Positions 34,276 to 44,800 of a stretch of 64,000 nucleotides of DNA are shown here, in pieces. The stretch is from Piper betle (Eukaryota > Streptophyta > Magnoliopsida > Piperales > Piperaceae). The stretch lies in assembly GCA_033002965.1 (NCBI GenBank), contig JAURVB010012328.1, forward strand, positions 62,001-126,000, in the 5' to 3' direction. The notes beneath the pieces were generated by a model. The model saw only the letters and a list, made by a program, of their open reading frames with translations. It was not told where the DNA came from and ran no database searches. The position numbers and the translations under genes are program-made. Positions within the stretch are counted from its first letter, which is position 1, and each line of letters opens with the position of its first letter.

Positions 34276-35829
34276 TTACTTTGATTGGGACCCACCATCC
34301 TTAAAAATATTCTTTAATATCCCGATCCTTTCGTTTCTAGTGGACATATCCTCAAATGGCAAGAATTCAACCTGAGTTGTACAATTAACAGAGACAGCAG
34401 TAGTACTAGGTGACTGATCTGGAGATGGAGAATTATTCATTTTAGGACAATTCCTAGCACTATGTCCTTGTTCTCCACAACATAAGCACGTCATCAAAAG
34501 TTGACCAAGAGTAATTGAACAGTAGTTTGAAACATGTCCAAACTGTCCACATATTGAGCAATGAAAATCTAGAGTATTTAATTCTGGTTGGCCAAATCCA
34601 TCAATAAGTTCCTTATTAGATGATGATGGTGATTCAGGTATCTCTACTTTAGGAGTGCTGGAAAATGGAAGATTTCCGCCTGAATAAAAATCCATAGTAT
34701 ATGCCCATCTTATAGCCTCGCCTTCAGGAATCAAGGGATTTTTACTTTTTACCTGTAAATATTGCAAATAAACGTTAGGAGGCAGTGTTGGTGGTGTCAC
34801 TGCAGAGGATATTTCTGGAAGCACAGGAATGGATGAACACTGAGGAGAATGAGACACAATTTCAGGGGTTTTTGCTTTAGAAGCAATAGACACGGATTCA
34901 CTTAGAACAGCTTTTCCTTTGTTTAAACTTTTGACAGGAAGCCCGTACATAGAAACATTGGTATTGAACCTATCCCACCATCTAGTATAAATTTTTCGGG
35001 CTAGACTCGATGCTTGATTGCCATAAATTTTATCAAACTTAAAACAATAGCTCTAAGAGGCTATCAAAGGAATACGATAATAAATAAGAAACTGAGTAAA
35101 AACATCACCAAAGACTCGATCAATTCTTTCCTAGAATAAATAAAATTGACTCAGAATATGATTAGGTAAGAACTCAAATCCAGGACCAAATCTATAAAAC
35201 CATTTCATAAACCAAGTGGGTAGTACTTAAAGTTTAGGTAAATCCATTCTAATAAACCAGGAGTGCTGACTAACTTTACTTTTGTATAACAAAACTTTCT
35301 CAAACGATTCAATATAATCCCAATAATTATAGTCCTTTGGGATTGAAAAGGGTCCATTATATGAGAGGGTTTTCAAAGTGTTGGGGTTACCAAAGTCGGA
35401 CATATTCAACACGTTTTTTATTAATATTTTACTGAATAGCACAGAACTCTCATGCTGATCATATAACATAATTTGCTGAGACACAAGGCCACCTTTGAAA
35501 GTATGCGTAATTTCAGCAGAACTAGTTTCAAGTAAAATCCTCTCATAATAAAACCGATTTTTTCTGGATTTCATGGGAAAAGACGTATTATATGGTAACA
35601 GTTGTTGGGCCAATATATTTGGATCTGCAGATTGTAACTCCTCAGGAGTGTATTCAAGATAGCAAATATGTAAAGGTGGATCCTTTGGTAAATAAGGACT
35701 TAAATTTCTGGAGGAAGGGTTTTGAATCAAGGGTTCCAAAACATTTTCATTATAAGGACGAGAGCCCTGAGGTAAAGGGGAATTTTTGTATTTATAAGCT
35801 GGAGAATGAATAAGCTTTTTATCAGCCAT
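34276..35829 (-). pseudogene. Pararetrovirus second frame with two zinc knuckles (broken)
   Basis: It begins with an ATG at 35829 that overlaps the end of the RNase H frame. About 200 codons are open to 35227. The reading then continues through a few stops (35226-34951) into a 224-codon open stretch ending at 34276. Near the C terminus are two CCHC zinc knuckles in tandem, CSICGQFGHVSNYC and CLCCGEQGHSARNC (each C-x2-C-x4-H-x4-C), about 20 residues apart. The role of the second frame is not established in florendovirus-like genomes; the knuckles suggest nucleic-acid binding. Internal stops make it non-functional. Confidence 0.75.
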
Positions 35830-35844
35830 CTATACCCCTGCAAA

Positions 35845-37150
35845 AATTCACGGGTGAGAAAATCAGGAAGAGAGTTAGTATCACCATGAATGAATTCAAT
35901 ATCAAAATCAAAGATAGCAAGAAGAGCTTACCATCTAGCAAATATATATTTAGATGCTAAATTTTTTACATCTTTTTCAAGAATATCCTTAGCAGCTTTA
36001 CAATCAATTCTTAATAAGAATTTTTAATTAATTAAATCATCCTAAAACTTTAAAATACAAGTAACTATACTTAACATTTCTTGTTTAATAGTAGAGTATT
36101 TTTTCTGTGTATCATTCCAAATACCTGAATGATATCGAATAACTACAGGTTTATTATTTAATATTTGTTTCAAGATACCCCCATAACCTACTACTGATGC
36201 ATCAGTTTCTACAATTTTTAAAGAGGTAGGATGGGCTAATGTTAAGCAAGGTATATATTTGACTTTGTTTTTAATATTTTGAACTGCCTTAGTATGAGCA
36301 GAGGTCCATGGTGAGGAATTTTTTCTTAATCGTTGCCATAGTAACTTGCAATCTTGTGCTAAATCTTGGTAAAAATCAGATACATAATTTAAACTGCCTA
36401 AAAATCTTTGTAGTTGAGTTTTTTCTAAAATCTCATCAGGAAACTTAGATGAAAATTCAAGTACTCTGTTGTATGGGTCTTATAAATCCTTTCTCTATTT
36501 CATGTCCTAAATATCTAATTTTTGTTTGAACTAAAGACATTTTCTTTTTAGATAGTACTATTCCTTGAGATTTAATAATTTTATAAAATTGATTTAAATG
36601 TTTAAAATGCTGATCTAAATTATCAGAATAGATTAAAACATCATCAATATAAACAATGATATATTCTAAATATGGATTAAAAATATCATTCATTACCTTT
36701 TGAAATTCTGAGGGTGTATTTTTAACCCAAAAGGCATGACATTCCATTCATATTATCCAAAAGGAACATTAAATGCTGTTTTATATCTATCTTGTTCTTT
36801 TATTTGAATTTGCCAAAATCCTGATTTTAAATCAAATTTACTAAAGATTTGTGCTGTAACTAATCTTTTTAATAAATCTTTCTTATTAGGAATAGGATAT
36901 CTAATCCACTTTAAAACTTTATTAAGGGGTTTATAATTTATAACTAATCTAGGTGCTCCTCTTTCTATTTCAGAAGCTTTATATACATAAAAAGCTGAAC
37001 ATGACCAAGGAGATTTACTTTCTCTTATTAACTTGTTTTCTAATAAAGTTGTCATTTCTTTCTGACAATATTCTACTAATTCTTTATTCATTTGAATAGG
37101 TCTTGCTTTTGTAAGGATATCAGATTCATGAAATGTATCTTCATAAGGAA
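35845..37150 (-). pseudogene. Pararetrovirus reverse transcriptase and RNase H (broken)
   Basis: The RT fingers/palm start with KARPIQMN (about 37105). APRLVINYKPLN (about 36930) and FSKFDLKSGFWQI (about 36825) follow. A frame break near 36747-36753 lies just before the remaining palm motifs. The catalytic motif YIDDVLIYS (about 36650-36625) is intact, as are LSKKK and YLGHEI in the thumb/connection. RNase H follows, with ETDAS and GYGGIL (about 36215-36175), the first catalytic acid motif, and later DFDIEFIHGD and DFLTREF (about 35900-35850). Several stops are present. RT copies terminally redundant RNA to DNA in these viruses and RNase H removes the RNA strand. Confidence 0.88.
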
Positions 37151-37459
37151 GAGATACTTCATGTTTCTTTCTATTCCAAAAAGCACTTGGTAACTCATTA
37201 CATAAATCTTGTTCAAATAATTCTTTGAATTTCTTAATTTTAGTTACAATATTTGGGTCTTCAAGTCTTTTCTCTAAAACCAAACTATTGACCTCATCCT
37301 TTATATATTTAATCTGTTTAACTTTATTTTGTATCCTGTCATTTATATTATCAATTAAAGTTTTATGGGCTGGAAATTCTAATTTAAAAGTAATTTCTTT
37401 ACCTTTAAAACTAGTATGAATTCCATCTTGGTCTACTCTAAATGGTTCTATTATAGAAG

Positions 37460-37736
37460 TAAATGGGTTTCCCAAGATAATTTTTGTACCAGCATCTTTA
37501 ACTAATATAAACGTTAAATATATACATGTATTACCTATACATACAGTTGCATGAGGTAATTTATAATTAATTTTTAATCTTTGATCATTAGCAGTAGATA
37601 ATTTTTGAGTTGTTTTCTTATAAAATCTAGTAGGAATTAATCCTTCTCTAATTATATTCCTATCAACACCGGTATCTACTAGAGCTAATGTTTCCAAGGT
37701 AAACTTTTTATCTAATATTAATTTTATTTTTAACAT
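37460..37736 (-). pseudogene. Pararetrovirus aspartic protease domain
   Basis: The N-terminal part of a 327-codon open frame (36753-37736). The active-site triad lies in LALVDTGVDRNII (Asp21-Thr22-Gly23 of the frame), followed by a hydrophobic C-terminal half with IILGNPF. Retropepsins usually have alanine after DTG; here it is valine, possibly decay. The enzyme would mature the polyprotein. It is fused in frame to the first half of RT. Confidence 0.78.
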
Positions 37737-37863
37737 ATATCATCTTTGGATTGTTTGCTCAATTATATTTAAATAAGTTTTTTCTTGAGAAGATTCACCT
37801 ATACAAAATTTTGAATCTTCAAAAACTTTTAAATTTTCTACTTCTTCAGATTCAGAAGAGTTA

Positions 37864-38112
37864 TCATGTGTCTTTGATTAATTCTAATATTTCTATTCTT
37901 TTTCTTAATTGACTAATTTCATTTTTTAATTCTTTTATTTCATGCTTAAGATCTTGAACTGTAATAGTAGTTTTGTCTTTCTTTACTCTATCAAATACTT
38001 CAGTCATACTATATGGAGGATTAAGGATTACATCTTTTTTCTCTAATTTCTTTTCTTTAAAAGCGCCTAATAGTTTTTCCATATATTTTCTTTGTTCTTC
38101 TTTATCAGTCAT
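37864..38112 (-). pseudogene. Pararetrovirus coiled-coil segment between coat protein and protease
   Basis: An 82-codon open stretch, highly charged, with heptad-like leucine/isoleucine spacing in LKHEIKELKNEISQLRKRIE. It lies between the coat protein knuckle and the protease, a spot where caulimovirid polyproteins often carry a coiled coil for self-association. A stop separates it from both neighbours. Confidence 0.6.
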
Positions 38113-38369
38113 ATTATCTATTATGTCTAATAATAATGTTTCCTGAGCTGTAATAACATTAATACTTAAATTATTAAGATTATTTCATATTTCAAAAATA
38201 CTATTACATTCACAGTCATCATCAGTAGTTGATTTACTGGATTGAGAAATTTCTTCTATTTCTAGTGCATCATATTCAGAAGTATTACTATTATATTCAT
38301 CTATAATATTGTATATTTCTGTTTTTTCTTCTTCAGAAATATTTAATTCCTTTATCTTCTTTTTTAATT

Positions 38370-39361
38370 TACATTGACTTCTTGTATGTCCCGGTTGTCC
38401 TCAATCCCAATAGACTACTGATTTTGTCTTTCCAGATTTTATATTAGTTTTCTTCAATTTAGGTTTCCTTTTAATTTCTTCTTTCATAGGTTTATTTCTT
38501 CTTAATTTTCTTTTTATAAAAGATCTCTTTTGTATAGTTGGTTTGGGAGGTATTATAGAAGGTAATTGGGTACCAAATTATTTACAAAATTCTCCCAATT
38601 CCTTTTTCCCAACTAACCGTTGTTTTTTAAGTTGATTTTTTAATTTTAAATCATTACATATACTTAAACCTTCTACAATTATATCATTATGTAATTTTCC
38701 AAAAGTAAATAAATGATAAGGAATAACACCATTAATTGACTCCTAATTTTCTCTCTAATTCTATCTGCAAATAAAGGAGGTAATCCAGCAATATATCGTT
38801 CTTTCCATAAATCGGAACTAGAATCATCTCTTTGAAATAATAAGGTTAAAAATGTATCATGGTACCATCTATAATGAGTTCAGAGTTGGACATTTTAAAC
38901 TCATTAATAATCCTTGTGTTCTTTCCTTAATAATATTAGGATCTCCTACAAAATTTTGTAATATAGTTAAATATTAGAGTTATAACAACATCTTCTATAG
39001 TCTGTCCTGTATTTTGATCTACTTTCGTTGCTCCTAAAATTTCTATTTTTTGTGCAGGTTGAAGATAATGATCCCACCAACCTTTTAATATTCTGCTAAA
39101 TCCTAAGGCTATCATTTCAGCTATTTGTCTATCACTTTGATTAGTTGTTTTACATATTGTACTATACATTAACATTCCATGTAAGGTTGTTAATATTTGA
39201 TATTCTGATTGACCATCTATATTCCATTCATATATAGATTTTGCTTCAAATGATAATCCAGCATTCATTACATTTTCTTCAAATAATAAAGATGCAGGAG
39301 TTGGTCTGGAATAATAATTTCTAGTTGGTGCTGTTGGTTGTACCTTTAAAGGTTGGGCCAT
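38370..39361 (-). pseudogene. Pararetrovirus coat protein (broken)
   Basis: A 141-codon open part (38936-39361) carries SIYEWNIDGQSEYQIL and LKGWWDHYL, the conserved core of caulimovirid coat proteins. Frames then shift repeatedly through about 38900-38500. A basic lysine/arginine-rich stretch (about 38540-38440) precedes a damaged zinc knuckle (GQPGHTRSQC, about 38400-38370), whose first cysteines are lost and which is preceded by a stop. The protein packages the viral DNA. Extensive frame damage rules out function. Confidence 0.78.
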
Positions 39362-39552
39362 CTCTATTCGACTGCTATTAAATTGATCTATTAATTGATC
39401 AATATCATTTTCTATTAATTGGTCTATATCTTGATTAATAACTCTTATTGAGTCCTTTTATATTTAATCCACTTAATCTAGTTACTAATTTTTCTATAAA
39501 TTCTTCACTTAAAATTTTATTTTGGATTACAGGTTTTGTAGTAATTGGAGGT

Positions 39553-40047
39553 TTAATCAAAGCAGGAGTGATTGGCAGAAGCTATTATTTTTTCTTTTCC
39601 TTTTTCTTTAACACAACATTTATCTTCTATCTGAGCTAAATGTGTTGCTATAGTTTGTAAATGTAAATGTGTATAATTATTTTGTTTAATTATAACAGAT
39701 GTCTCTTCATTATATTTTTTATCAATAGTAACATAAGAAGAAGCCTCAATTGTACCATATTTAATATTTCCTACTGGCGGATGTTTACTAGTGATGACTT
39801 TTCCATCTGTCGTATCCCAATTTACATTTATTCTAGCCTGGACTTGTGTATACCAATCTACAAAGGGAAGTTCTCTTCCAATATTTATTAAATATTGATA
39901 ATAATCTTTTTCATTATTCTCTAACTGTTCCTGAGTATGGGTTTGAAAATGCCATTCTCTAAACTTTTTATTTTTTTCTAATATAAATTCTTTTGAGCAT
40001 TTTTCTTTATTTGGTACATATGTATACATATTTATTTTTAAATTCAT
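39553..40047 (-). pseudogene. Pararetrovirus polyprotein linker between movement and coat proteins
   Basis: A 164-codon open frame with many charged residues (for example FREWHFQTHTQEQL, then FVDWYTQVQARI). It occupies the interval between the movement-protein core and the coat protein. I do not assign a function. Its end runs into a stop-rich stretch before the coat protein. Confidence 0.6.
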
Positions 40048-40065
40048 CTCAGATAAAGTTGGTTC

Positions 40066-40694
40066 CTAAGTATATATACCATTAGGTATTTGTTGTTCAG
40101 ACACATATATTCCCTTTATGCTAGAAGAACTTTCATTTGAATTTGGAGTTTTAGATCTATAAGACACACTAGGTCTATTAAAAATAATTTCTACATTTCC
40201 ATCCGAAGTTTCAATTATTTGTTCAGTAGTTCTTTTTATGACTTTAGGAGGTACTATATTATCTAATTTCCAAGAATCTGGTAATGTGATTTCATTCCAT
40301 GTAATAGTTTTAGAAATAGTTATATTACTTTTATTAATATCTATTTGAAATAGAGTTGTTTTACCTTTATGACTTTCTATTCTAGAATTTGGATTAATAG
40401 TATTCATAACTTTAAAGCAAATCCTAAAAATAACACATAAATTCATAGATCCTGGTAACATATCATAACATTGTATTTGAATATTTAAAGCTAAAGTATC
40501 TTCGATATTAGGGTAAAAAGACTTACTGAATAATTTGGGTAATAATTAAAATATACAGGGCCATTACCTAAGGTAGATTCTATAATACCTAATAATGAAT
40601 CACTAAACTTATTATGCCTTTTATCTCTTAAACATAATAATAAAGAGGTATTTAGTCCATCCCTGGTTAATGGTTTTATTGCTACTTGAATCAA
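40066..40694 (-). pseudogene. Pararetrovirus movement protein (broken)
   Basis: Two open pieces in different frames. 40491-40694 holds MIQVAIKPLTRDGLNTSLLL and GPVYFNYYPN; 40066-40461 starts MLPGSMNLCVIFRI. These are conserved blocks of the caulimovirid 30K-type movement protein, which enlarges plasmodesmata for cell-to-cell spread. At least one frame break separates the pieces, and the N terminus beyond 40694 is full of stops. Confidence 0.78.
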
Positions 40695-41040
40695 ACCTAG
40701 ATGTATATATTTATACTCTGTTCTTAATTCATCTAGTAATTTTGATTTTAATAAAGTAATAGCTTATGTTATATTTTCAACGTTAATACTTTATTCAAAA
40801 TTTTTTATTATATATGATTGTTTAAATTCTACTATACCTTTATTATATACAGAACTGGGGTGAATTGTAGGAAGAGTCTATTTATTTAACTTCTGTTCGA
40901 TGTTCTTATAAATGATCTGTTCTGAATTTCTAGAATCAAACAAGGTTTAAGGTTTTTTAATTATACTGGATAAAAAAGCTATAAAAAGATCAAGAGTTAA
41001 TCCAATAGTAATTTCCTAGGTGAAGCCAATCCAAATTGCC

Positions 41041-41090
41041 TAAACGCCTTCCTCGGCTAAGAAAGACTTACCGGGACTTAGACACCGTCA
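41041..41090. repeat. Pararetrovirus terminal repeat, right copy
   Basis: Matches 33602-33650. It is followed at once by TA-rich DNA and the GC-rich inverted-repeat element at about 41107. Confidence 0.8.
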
Positions 41091-41106
41091 TTATTTTATA
41101 GATATA

Positions 41107-41689
41107 TATAGGGCAGATTTACTGTGCTCAAGCATGCCTGTGCTTGAGCCATTCAGCCGTCGGCGATGCGACCTCCTTGCCCGGCCCGTCGCCGCCCCCG
41201 GCCGACTGGGCGGCGACCCCTCTCCCCCACCACCGACAGCGACTGGGCAGGGGATCTAGCTGCCCCGCCTCTTCCCCTGTCGGCCCGCCGCCCGCCGCTG
41301 GGCGACACCACCCCCACCCCGTCGCCGTCCCCCCGCCCGCCACCCCGCTGCGCCCCCCTCGACCCCGCGCCCTCCCTCGCCCTCACCGTGGCCCCCGCCC
41401 GCCCCCCGCCCTCCCCCTGTCGTGGCCCCCGCCCGCCCCGCCGCGACCCCCTAGGCCCCAGCCCGCCACCCCGCCGTGCCGCGCCCCCGCTTGGCGACCT
41501 GCGACCACGCGGCCGCCGCCCCCGACCAACCTTGTCCCCTGTCACCGCCCCCCCTCCCCCGGCCGTCGCTGTGGCTGGGCACCCTTCCGCCCCTCCGCCG
41601 TCGTTGCTCCGGTGGCGCCGGCGGCCACCCTTTTTTTTATCTTGGCCGTTGGATGCTAATTTAACGGTCAAGCTTGAGCACAAAACTTA

Positions 41690-41700
<11 letters not shown>
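41107..41700. mobile_element. GC-rich inverted-repeat element (E) upstream of the ATG27-like gene
   Basis: The ends TGTGCTCAAGC (about 41122-41132) and GCTTGAGCACA (about 41671-41681) are inverted copies, with a further CATTCAGCCGTCGG / TTGGATGC-type relationship inside. The start GATATATATAGGGCAG resembles the left end of D1 (GATATATAGGGGGCAG), so it is probably a relative lacking the AT-rich core. The body is GC-rich, and its long proline/arginine-rich open frames on both strands are compositional. Confidence 0.6.

Positions 41701-41761
<61 letters not shown>
41693..41761. repeat. (AT)n microsatellite near the ATG27-like gene
   Basis: About 34 AT dinucleotides, ending 119 bp before the start codon at 41881. 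The length of this tract probably differs among individuals. Confidence 0.92.
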
Positions 41762-41763
<2 letters not shown>

Positions 41764-41880
41764 AACATGTCAATCACACGGCTGTTAGGCATTGAAAAAA
41801 AACAATAAAAAGGACCCGCCGTTTCTATTTCTTTTCCTTACATTTCATTTTTGTACACCAAACGAGAAAGAAAACCCAAC
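41762..41880 (+). promoter_or_regulatory. Short proximal promoter / 5' leader of the ATG27-like gene
   Basis: Only 119 bp separate the (AT)n tract from the ATG. It contains a weak TATA-like ACAATAAAAAGG (about 41801-41812) and a pyrimidine-rich leader. Any further promoter elements would have to lie in the transposon-derived sequence upstream. Function is inferred from position only. Confidence 0.35.
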
Positions 41881-44800
41881 ATGGCGATTTCCGAAGGACC
41901 CGCCGTCTGGGTCCTTGTTTACGTCCTCCTCCTCGCATCGCCTCAAGTCTCATCGGCCGCCCCAACTCAGTGCGACCTCACTGTCCTCCATGGCAATGAT
42001 CTCTACACTTTCTCCTTGGCTCACCCCACCTCTAACTACCCTCATGGCATTCTCAGTGAAGATGGGTATTTCCTCTTTCCTATCTTCCCCTTTCTTGGTA
42101 TTCCGTTTTGCCCTGTTCTTTCATGGATTGCTTGATTGTTTGCACAGGGGAAATTAATGGGTGCTAGTTTAGTGTTTTTTTTTCTCTGTGATTTCTTTGC
42201 CACGCTGTTGTTAATGCACTCATAATAATGTATTATAACTGTTCTAGTTTTATAATTCGTTTGAAAAAATGGTATGGTTCAGAGGATATTAAATTTTGAT
42301 TGTATGATTGATTTTTAAGTTTTAGTATTTGTCTAAACTGGTATAATGATAGATATAGTCATGCTTAAAATAAAAGTTTGAAAGGTGGTTGCCTGAACCT
42401 TTATAATATTTTCCCTATAATTTGGCTGTTTGTAATTTACCCGCCTTTTAATATTTTTTATCTGCTTCTAATTAAGAAGCAATTTTTTAGCTTCTTATTT
42501 AATTTTGATATCTTTTGGCAGATTTTACAAAGTGGCAGTCAATGAAACAGTGCTCTGGTTTCAGGTTTGGCCTATCAGGTCACTTTTACGTAGTTATATT
42601 TTTAAAATTTGTTTTATTTTAATTTTTTAATGAAGTGTCACTTTTTTTCATAGTTTGCTCTTTGAAACTCTTGTCGTTTTTTAATCGCACACTTAAATTT
42701 TCTGCCATCTTTTTAATCATAGGTGATTATTCAGACTTAAAGGGTTGATTCTTTTGAAGTTTTATTATGAGTTTCTTTATCTGACCTCTGACAATGTGGA
42801 CAGAAAGTGTCTGATACATTGATTTGTTATATTTATACTTGTTATTGGATGCAATAAGCATTTTAGATTGATACTCAAAATTGATGCGCTGTTGTCTCAT
42901 GTCTATGTATGAAACAGCTTTGCGATCAGATGATCTTCAATCATGACCCACCTCGTTGTTTTGGGTGTGAGGTAAGTATTTTGAAGATTTCTTTTCTTCC
43001 ACTTGTTTCATGTCATCTGGTGCTGCACCTGATATTTAGGTTTGATCATGAATTGTCTTGTTTTTAACTTGGGAAATATGCCAGTGACTACAATTATTTA
43101 ACAATCATGAAGGTTGACCTGGGGATTTGTATCATATATTTAACTATTGTTACCTGTCATAGAGAAATTTACTTCCGATTTCAAGGGTGGTCCTTTCTTC
43201 TCCTAAGTGCAGTTACCAAGTTCTGTATTTTTCGCTTTTTGTTTAATTGTCTAATTATTTTCTAGTTCTTATTTTATATTAACATTATTGTGGAAGCCAC
43301 CTGGACAAAGGAGGATGGCTGGGGTCAAGAGGCATATCTGGCCATCAAAACTTTGCTATTTGTAATCTCATATATCTTAGATTTGGATCCATGTCTGTGA
43401 CACCTTTTTGATATCAGGTGGAAGAAGAAGAAATTGTAGAAGTTCACCATTATGTTGATTTGTAATGGGTGACTTACATGCTGACCTAAATAACTTGATC
43501 ACTGTTTAGGGTTGTGGAGGCGAAACACGATGTGGAGGGATGTGCAGTGCTCTTGTTGCCACAAATGAGGGAGGTAATAACACAAAGCAGTTTGATTACA
43601 ACTATAAATTTACAATCTGTTTCTTCTAGCATTGTCAGCTAAATCCTATAATTTATGAATGCACTTCTCCATTTTCTTTAAATCTTAGTTTAGTTAGTCC
43701 ATGTAGATGTTTTACAATTTATTTCCCAACATAAGTGGCCTGTTAAGCATTCATAGTCAAAATGTTTTTGGCAACTACTTTGTAGAAGCGACCTAGTTGT
43801 CTATGTATGTTGTAGGGCTGTGTATATTAAACACCATTGTGTTCCTTAATTGGGGAGCCTTGTGCACTAGGAACCGTTTTTCAAGGATGCTTATCAAAAT
43901 CTGGAATATGGGATACTGTGACAATGTTATTGGTGTTAACCACTTTGGCATGTACAGGATACGATGTTTGTCGAACGATTGGACATCTATCAACTGCTAA
44001 TGTTGCTCTTATAGGTACTTGATCAGTATTGTCCATTTCACTGGTTGCTTTCTTCAATTACTTGTACTAGTAGTCTATCCTATTTTATCACCGGGGTAAC
44101 GCTATTTATAATAAATTAACAGATGTAGAAAATCCTGGCAAAGGTGTCATTCTAAACATGTCTTCTAGCCAGTCCCGTATTAGATGTTCACTTACTGTAT
44201 CAGTTAACTGTGATCCAAGCAATGCTCAGGTTTTTATGTTGTAAACAGTACTCTCTTATTCTTCAATGTTCCTTTCTATTTATTTTTTGATAAATTTCTT
44301 TTTCCTTTTTATTTACACCTTATGAGATAAAAGAATTTCCTAGGATCCATACTCCCTCAGGAGGCTGGTTGACTGCAATTATGTGAGTTATGTGTCATCT
44401 ATTCAATTTATATTTATTATTTGAAAGATAGATAAAATTCTCTTCCTGGTGTTTTACGAGTTCTATTTACTATGAGTGTTGTACATTGTCATTCAAATCA
44501 TGAAGTTTAATACTTAATTAGTTGTTTGAGAATGTGATAATAATGTTAATATTGATTTTATATTAATAATTGCTACTTTTAAGTAATTTCTTATGGTAAT
44601 GGTTTCAATCTCTGATACGAACAATTTCCTGTAAATATTTTGGGAAAAAATATTTGTGTTTGTTTAGAAAATTCTGATAATTTGCTGAAGGTCTTAATAT
44701 GATTATGGAACACTGTAATGCTTATCCCTTTTCAGGCTATTGAAATGAAGCATCCTTCTGGCTGTGCAACAATTACTTCTGGACATGGCAGCAGATGGGG

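Larger units (their letters stand above)
33602..41090 (-). mobile_element. Endogenous pararetrovirus (Caulimoviridae), near full length, decayed
   Basis: Minus-strand remnants occur in the order movement protein, coat protein with zinc knuckle, aspartic protease, reverse transcriptase, RNase H, a second frame, and a tRNA-Met primer-binding site. There is no integrase and no LTR, as expected for a plant pararetrovirus integrated by host repair. A 49-bp sequence at the left edge (33602-33650) recurs at the right edge (41041-41090) about 7.44 kb away, matching a circular genome opened with slight redundancy. A long polyprotein-type first frame plus one downstream frame of unknown role fits the florendovirus/petuvirus side of the family; that placement is inference. 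Many stops and frameshifts make it non-functional. Confidence 0.87.

Noticed and set aside
33602..41090. Possibility that the element is a Ty3/gypsy LTR retrotransposon
   Set aside because: There is a movement protein and a caulimovirid coat protein, no integrase after RNase H, and the edge repeats are only about 49 bp.
33602..41090. Possibility of a replication-competent endogenous virus
   Set aside because: Stops or frame breaks occur in the movement protein, coat protein, RT/RNase H and second frame.
41144..41762. A 198-codon proline-rich frame running into IYIYIY
   Set aside because: It reads through element E and then the (AT)n tract, so it is compositional.
43793..44022. Overlapping short frames on both strands
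   Set aside because: They are shadows of exon 5 and flanking intron sequence.
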